Source: Candidatus Rifleibacteriota bacterium
Lineage (GTDB): Bacteria; Riflebacteria; Ozemobacteria; Ozemobacterales; Ozemobacteraceae
Direction of reading: 5' to 3'
DNA: 10,372 nt
Assembly (NCBI GenBank): GCA_022704885.1
Contig: JAKJFO010000144.1
Location: forward strand, 1-10,372
The position numbers and the translations under genes are program-made. Below, piece after piece: positions 7,462 to 10,372 of the stretch. How positions within the stretch are numbered: position 1 is the stretch's first letter; each line of letters begins with the position of its first letter. Below the pieces are notes generated by a model. That model had not been told where the DNA came from, searched no databases, and saw nothing but the letters and a program-made list of their open reading frames with translations.

Positions 7462-8256
7462 TCAGGCTTTTCTGGCTTTGATCGATGCGGAACAGACGTA
7501 TTTTTCGGCGTCTTTGAACCAGTCTTTGATGAAGTGCCGACTCTCAGGCTTCAGTTCTATGCTGATATCTTTGAAGCCGACGGCCAGCATAATTTTACGC
7601 AGCTCTTCAACACTGACCGCGCCAGAAACGCAGCCGCAGTAAGCGTCGACATTGCCGAGAATTTCTTCGCTGAGAGGCTGCAGCGCCACGATATCAGAAA
7701 CGGCCAGGCGGCCGTTTTGCCGCAGAACTCTGAAAGCATCGGTAAAAACGCCCACTTTGTCGGGTGAGAGGTTGATGACGCAGTTTGAAATGATGGCATC
7801 GACGCTGTTGTCGGCCACCGGCAGATGTTCGATCTCACCGAGACGGAAATCCACATTTTTAAAACCGGCGCTGACCGCATTTTTGCGTGCCTTGCGCACC
7901 ATTTCGGGGGTCATATCGACGCCGATGACCCGGCCGGTCTCGCCAACCGCCTTCGCGGCCAGAAAGCAGTCGAATCCGCCGCCTGAACCAAGATCGAGAA
8001 CTGTTTCACCTGGCTGTAGACTGGCCAGCAACTGCGGGTTGCCGCAGCCAAGGCCCATGTTGGCCCCCTCCGGAACGGCAGCCATGTCTTCGCTTGAATA
8101 GCCGAGTTTCTCTGACGCCTGCGGATTGCCAAGCGGGTCGCTGCAGCATGAAGAAGAACTGCCAGGGCAGCACGAACCACCCTTCGTCGCGATGCCGGCG
8201 TAGCGCAGACTGACCTGATCGCGAATTTCGTCATCTTTGAGAATTTTTACCTTCAT
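7462..8256 (-). CDS. arsM: Arsenite S-adenosylmethionine methyltransferase ArsM
   Basis: This 264-residue cytoplasmic enzyme transfers methyl groups from S-adenosylmethionine to As(III), giving methylated and finally volatile arsenicals. The start ATG at 8256 is preceded by AAGGAG with 7-nt spacing; the frame is open a further 66 codons upstream, but that part overlaps arsC and is not protein-like. Motif I of the class I methyltransferase fold is VLDLGSGGGFDC (87-98), and IGVDMTPEMVRKAR (111-124) is the SAM ribose region. The arsenic-binding cysteines expected in ArsM are present: Cys159 in SNCVINL, and Cys207/Cys209 in AYCGC. The N-terminal part has a Cys cluster, C29 C30 and C37 C38, before GLGCGNP (Cys71). 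Length fits the short bacterial ArsM form. It is the last gene of arsRCM, only 11 nt after arsC. Confidence 0.94.
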   Translation of the reverse strand: MKVKILKDDEIRDQVSLRYAGIATKGGSCCPGSSSSCCSDPLGNPQASEKLGYSSEDMAAVPEGANMGLGCGNPQLLASLQPGETVLDLGSGGGFDCFLAAKAVGETGRVIGVDMTPEMVRKARKNAVSAGFKNVDFRLGEIEHLPVADNSVDAIISNCVINLSPDKVGVFTDAFRVLRQNGRLAVSDIVALQPLSEEILGNVDAYCGCVSGAVSVEELRKIMLAVGFKDISIELKPESRHFIKDWFKDAEKYVCSASIKARKA

Positions 8257-8263
8257 CTTACGA

Positions 8264-8269
8264 CTCCTT
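8264..8269 (-). promoter_or_regulatory. arsM Shine-Dalgarno overlapping the arsC stop codon
   Basis: The minus-strand AAGGAG at 8269-8264 includes the last two bases of the arsC TAA stop (8270-8268). Ribosomes ending arsC would expose or reuse this site, so the two genes are probably translationally coupled. Confidence 0.6.
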
Positions 8270-8693
8270 AAATCAGCAATTTTTCGATGCCGCTGACGAA
8301 AGCGGCGATTTCGTCGCGAACCCGACGGTAAACCGGCAGAATGTCGCTTTCCTCGGTTAACCCTTTCGTCAAAGCCGGCGGATCGTCGAACGGCACATGC
8401 ACTATTCTGGCACGGCCCGAAAAAACCGGGCAGCTTTCGTGAGCATTGCCGCAAACTGTTACCACCAGATCGAAATCAAGATTTTCGAATTCACTCAGAA
8501 GTTTTGAATGCTGACCGGAAATATCAACACCGGCTTCCTGCATCACTTTTATGGCATGCTGATTCATGCCGTGCTTAGCTACTCCGGCCGAAAAAGCTAC
8601 AAATTGATCGCCCTTGAGATGGCGCAACCAGCCTTCAGCCATCTGGCTGCGGCATGAATTGCCGGTGCAGAGAAAAAGAACTCTTTTCTTCAT
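8268..8693 (-). CDS. arsC: Arsenate reductase ArsC, thioredoxin-coupled (low-molecular-weight phosphatase fold)
   Basis: This 141-residue cytoplasmic enzyme reduces As(V) to As(III). The N-terminal P-loop reads C9-TGNSC-R15-S, the CX5R anion-binding motif of the family, and the redox relay pair is Cys81 and Cys88 in VTVCGNAHESCPVF, matching Cys10/82/89 of the Bacillus type that draws electrons from thioredoxin. FDDPP (102-106) carries the general-acid Asp. I chose the ATG at 8693 because AAGG (8705-8702) lies 8 nt upstream and the product begins MKKRVLFLC as in homologues; in-frame ATGs at 8699 and 8723 would add 2 or 10 residues. It sits between arsR (55-nt gap) and arsM. It lacks any glutaredoxin-type ArsC features. 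Confidence 0.94.
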   Translation of the reverse strand: MKKRVLFLCTGNSCRSQMAEGWLRHLKGDQFVAFSAGVAKHGMNQHAIKVMQEAGVDISGQHSKLLSEFENLDFDLVVTVCGNAHESCPVFSGRARIVHVPFDDPPALTKGLTEESDILPVYRRVRDEIAAFVSGIEKLLI

Positions 8694-8748
8694 AAGCATC
8701 GCCTTTCTGATTTGAAGCCGCAACTACTTAACATTGTGCCCAGCCGTC

Positions 8749-9165
8749 TCAACAACAGTCGTTTTCGCCGCAACCACCATCCTGACATGAATCAGCAGTG
8801 GCATTTTCAGGGCAGGCAACAAAGCTGCAGACCTCATCAAGAGGCATGGCCAGGATTTTTTCAAGGCGGGTGCTGTCGGCGGCGATTTTTGCAGAATCGG
8901 CCAGCTCATCAACCAGCCACTCAGAAAGCCGGTGCTGCTGTTTCCAGGTTTTGCTTACCTGATAATACGCCCAGCGGCCGACCTTGCGCTGATCGATGAT
9001 TCCGGCCTGGTACATCAGAGCGAGATGTTTCGACGTGGTTGAGGCCGCAAGGCCAAGCAGCACCACGATCTGGCAGACACACAGTTCATGTTCATTCAGA
9101 GCCATGAAAATGCGCAGGCGGCTTTCTTCTGCGAGAACCTTGAGTGTATTCAAAGTTTCTTTCAA
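8749..9165 (-). CDS. arsR: ArsR/SmtB family repressor with Cys-rich C-terminal tail
   Basis: This is a dimeric winged-helix repressor that leaves its operator when As(III) binds. The first residues LKVLAEESRLRIF are the standard ArsR opening. The metal site ELCVCQ (Cys29 and Cys31 from the TTG start) is on the helix used by plasmid-type ArsR. The recognition helix is AASTTSKHLALMYQAGII, followed by the wing KVGRWAYYQVS. From about residue 110 the tail has six Cys (113, 118, 127, 132, 137, 138) among Gly, Asp and Glu, which is unusual. I prefer TTG at 9165 as start because GAGGTG ends 6 nt before it; the GTG at 9174, which gives 141 rather than 138 residues, is itself part of that ribosome site. 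First gene of the arsRCM operon and probably autoregulated through the inverted repeat at 9199-9218. Confidence 0.92.
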   Translation of the reverse strand: MKETLNTLKVLAEESRLRIFMALNEHELCVCQIVVLLGLAASTTSKHLALMYQAGIIDQRKVGRWAYYQVSKTWKQQHRLSEWLVDELADSAKIAADSTRLEKILAMPLDEVCSFVACPENATADSCQDGGCGENDCC

Positions 9166-9171
9166 TTTATT

Positions 9172-9177
9172 CACCTC
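9172..9177 (-). promoter_or_regulatory. arsR Shine-Dalgarno GAGGTG, favouring the TTG start
   Basis: Read on the minus strand, GAGGTG (9177-9172) is followed by AATAAA and then TTG at 9165. The 6-nt spacing is ideal for the TTG, whereas the alternative GTG start at 9174 overlaps the ribosome site. Confidence 0.55.
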
Positions 9178-9193
9178 GTGATATTTTAAACAT

Positions 9194-9223
9194 ACTATAT
9201 TTCGCCACCTAGCGAAATGAAAA
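9194..9223 (-). promoter_or_regulatory. Probable arsR promoter
   Basis: On the minus strand TTTTCA (9223-9218, 4 of 6 matches to the -35 consensus) is separated by 18 nt from TATAGT (9199-9194, 5 of 6 matches to the -10 consensus). Transcription would begin near 9187, leaving a leader of about 20 nt before arsR. Box assignment is by eye. Confidence 0.5.
9199..9218. promoter_or_regulatory. arsO: Probable ArsR operator, perfect 7-6-7 inverted repeat
   Basis: ATTTCGC at 9199-9205 and GCGAAAT at 9212-9218 are exact inverted complements separated by CACCTA. The dyad fills the spacer between the proposed -10 and -35 boxes of the arsR promoter, which is where an autoregulating ArsR dimer would block RNA polymerase. 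Binding by this ArsR is inferred from position and symmetry. Confidence 0.6.
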
Positions 9224-9351
9224 ATTCTGACGCATTAATTTTTTTTAATAAGAACAATATGCAAAAATTCACTTACTCCGCTTCAGGCCTGATTGAGCAT
9301 TTTTTAATAATTGCCATTATTGTGGTTTTATCAAAGCTGCTTCGCAAATAG
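9217..9351 (+). CDS. Candidate small single-span membrane peptide (44 aa, or 30 aa from an internal ATG)
   Basis: An open frame runs from ATG 9217 (44 codons) or ATG 9259 (30 codons) to TAG 9349-9351 in the arsR/MFS divergent gap. The C-terminal part reads IEHFLIIAIIVVLSKLLRK, a hydrophobic stretch of about 14 residues with a basic end, as in small membrane proteins. Against it: the DNA is AT-rich, which by itself favours hydrophobic codons, neither ATG has a good Shine-Dalgarno, and the longer version starts inside the ars operator. I do not recognise it and no function is proposed. Confidence 0.22.
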   Translation: MKNSDALIFFNKNNMQKFTYSASGLIEHFLIIAIIVVLSKLLRK

Positions 9352-9513
9352 AGATACTTTTGAATTACCCTCTCTTGACTTTATGAACGGGCTGAAGCAG
9401 AATCAGGGGGCGAAAAAACCGGGTTTTTGATGGTTTTTCCGGCTTCGCTGAGATGCTGTTATTTTTTTCATTCTGCTGTGGCTGCCTGGTTCCGGCTCTG
9501 GAACGACTCGACA
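9225..9513. other. AT-rich divergent intergenic region
   Basis: Between the ars promoter and the MFS start there is no assured gene. It holds the small candidate ORF described separately, a dyad AATAAT-TGCC-ATTATT at 9306-9321, a second dyad AAAAACC-G-GGTTTTT at 9414-9428, and a weak rightward promoter candidate. Its base composition is clearly richer in A/T than the flanking coding DNA down to about 9370. Confidence 0.5.
9375..9403 (+). promoter_or_regulatory. Weak candidate promoter for the MFS gene
   Basis: TTGACT (9375-9380, 5 of 6 to the -35 consensus) is followed after 17 nt by CAGAAT (9398-9403, 4 of 6 to the -10 consensus). It is the best rightward match upstream of the MFS gene, but it rests on consensus matching alone. 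Confidence 0.3.
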
Positions 9514-10137
9514 ATGCACAAGATGCTGCTGATCATCAGAACTTTTCCGGCCTCGATTCTGAGGCTGTTTTCGGCGCAGGCGCTTCTTGGCATCGGCACC
9601 GGCGTGTTTTCGGTGCTGCTCAACCTCTATCTGCGCGAAATCGGCTATTCTGAGGAAATGATCGGCAGGCTGCTCGCTGCTCAGTCACTCTGTGCCGCCG
9701 TCATGTCGATACCGATGGGCTGGCTGGCAGACCGGGCCTCGCGTCGAACCACTTACCTGCTCGGTGTTCTGCTTCTCGGCACAGGCTATTCGGTGCTCGG
9801 ACTGACCCGCTCGCTTTACCCGCTGTTCGCGGCAGCATTTCTTGCCGGCACCGGCAGCGGCGCGATGATGGTTTCGGTTCTGCCCTATCTGCAGGAAAAC
9901 GGCCGGCACCGCCAGCGCAAATATATTTTCAGCGTTAACGTCACCCTGATGTGGATAACCAGCGTTTTTGCCGGTTTCATCGCCGGCTGGCTGCCGAAAA
10001 TTTTCAAACTGCTCAACCCAGAGAGCGCAGCTTCCGATGCCGACCGGCTGCAATATTCTCTGGGTCGGTATTATCTTTATCTTCTTTGCCCTGATACCCT
10101 CATTCGGAATGGCCGGCAAGGCCGAATATGCCAATGA
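9514..10137 (+). CDS. Major facilitator superfamily transporter, N-terminal part, frame broken near 10050
   Basis: The frame encodes five clear membrane helices of an MFS permease: ASILRLFSAQALLGIGTG..., then the loop 2-3 signature GWLADRASRRTTYL (from residue 69), then GVLLLGTGYSVLGL, FAAAFLAGTGSGAMM and VTLMWITSVFAGFIAGWL. After LLNPESAASDADRLQYS the frame turns into a non-membrane sequence and stops at 10135-10137, while helix 6 appears in the next frame. The last 25 or so residues are therefore probably not native. I prefer ATG 9514 (MHKMLLIIRTF); ATG 9523 is also possible, and the frame extends up to 9427 without a ribosome site. Substrate unknown. It stands divergent from arsRCM but shows nothing specific for arsenic. 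Confidence 0.7.
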   Translation: MHKMLLIIRTFPASILRLFSAQALLGIGTGVFSVLLNLYLREIGYSEEMIGRLLAAQSLCAAVMSIPMGWLADRASRRTTYLLGVLLLGTGYSVLGLTRSLYPLFAAAFLAGTGSGAMMVSVLPYLQENGRHRQRKYIFSVNVTLMWITSVFAGFIAGWLPKIFKLLNPESAASDADRLQYSLGRYYLYLLCPDTLIRNGRQGRICQ

Positions 10138-10372
10138 AAAAAAAGAACCACATCGTGATAACCCCGATAAAAAGCCGCTCGAAACACCCTGGCTGCTGAT
10201 CGGCCGCTTTGCTTTCTGTAACGCTCTGATCGGCTTTGGCGCCGGTATGATCGTGCCTTATTTCAATCTGTATTTCCGCGACTGGGTCGGGTCGAGCATT
10301 CCGCAGATCGGCTTCGTCTTTGCCCTTGGCCAGTTCGGCACCGCCCTCGGTTCGATTCTTTCGCCGGCGATT
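10037..10372 (+). CDS. MFS transporter C-terminal part, shifted frame, continuing beyond the window
   Basis: In the frame one base later than the N-terminal part, coding character resumes at about 10055 with ILWVGIIFIFFALIPSF (helix 6), a charged central loop (KAEYANEKKEPHRDNPDKK), helix 7 (LLIGRFAFCNALIGFGAGM...) and helix 8 (IGFVFALGQFGTALG), with no stop before 10372. The segment GFGAGMIVPYFNLYFRDW mirrors GIGTGVFSVLLNLYLREI of helix 1 in the N-terminal half, the internal duplication expected in one MFS protein. The frame is closed by TGA at 9947-9949 upstream; the ATG at 10037 is the first in-frame ATG after it but is probably not a real start. Together with the preceding entry this is one gene broken by a one-base insertion, or a sequence error. 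Confidence 0.65.
   Translation, partial: MPTGCNILWVGIIFIFFALIPSFGMAGKAEYANEKKEPHRDNPDKKPLETPWLLIGRFAFCNALIGFGAGMIVPYFNLYFRDWVGSSIPQIGFVFALGQFGTALGSILSPAI

Noticed and set aside
7238..7642. 134-codon plus-strand frame across the convergent junction
   Set aside because: It runs over the CDF end, the terminator and the arsM end in antisense, has no ribosome site and no protein-like pattern.
7462..8454. Longer 330-residue version of ArsM
   Set aside because: The extra 66 N-terminal residues lie over arsC in another frame, are Arg/Ser-rich and unlike any ArsM; the ATG at 8256 has a strong AAGGAG and a family-like start.
9427..9513. N-terminal extension of the MFS protein from TTG 9427
   Set aside because: No ribosome site, overlaps a dyad, and the added residues are not like an MFS N-terminus; the ATG at 9514 fits better.

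Overview
The window is a metal and metalloid resistance block from a Gram-negative (outer-membrane-bearing) bacterium. The outer-membrane claim rests on a complete RND tripartite efflux system with its own TolC-like outer-membrane factor. Coding DNA is moderately GC-rich, while the one long non-coding gap (about 9175-9513) is distinctly AT-rich. Shine-Dalgarno sequences are strong (AGGAG/GGAGG class) and at least two genes appear to start at TTG. I cannot name the organism; the sequence alone does not separate a deltaproteobacterium-like host from a candidate-phylum bacterium.

Region 1 (27-7295, rightward) is a five-gene divalent-metal efflux cluster: a small membrane-anchored His/Cys-rich protein resembling CzcI-type peptides, an outer-membrane factor (CzcC/CusC type), a periplasmic adaptor with a 16-histidine N-terminal stretch and a Cys/His motif (CzcB type), an HME-RND pump (CzcA type), and a CDF zinc/cobalt/cadmium exporter with 17 histidines at its N-terminus (CzcD type). 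The CDF protein would move metal from cytoplasm to periplasm and the RND complex would move it from periplasm to outside. No regulator for this cluster lies inside the window.

Region 2 (7296-7461) is a convergent junction holding a strong 14-bp stem terminator that probably serves both directions.

Region 3 (7462-9174, leftward) is a compact arsenic operon arsR-arsC-arsM: an ArsR/SmtB repressor with an unusual Cys-rich tail, a thioredoxin-type arsenate reductase and an As(III) S-adenosylmethionine methyltransferase. There is no arsenite pump (Acr3/ArsB) in the window. Arsenate would be reduced and then methylated. A perfect 7-6-7 inverted repeat lies between plausible -35 and -10 boxes upstream of arsR and is the probable ArsR operator.

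Region 4 (9175-9513) is the divergent control region. It contains the ars promoter/operator, a candidate small membrane-peptide ORF (44 or 30 aa), two short dyads and a weak rightward promoter candidate.

Region 5 (9514-10372, rightward, cut by the window end) is a major facilitator superfamily transporter whose reading frame breaks near 10045-10060. The N-terminal five helices are in one frame; helix 6 and the C-terminal half continue in the next frame to the window edge. It is a frameshifted gene or a sequencing error.

No tRNA, rRNA, CRISPR array, insertion sequence or attachment site was seen. The gene families are known ones. The most unusual points are the mixed substrate motifs of the RND pump, the Cys tail of ArsR, the small ORF in the divergent region and the MFS frameshift.
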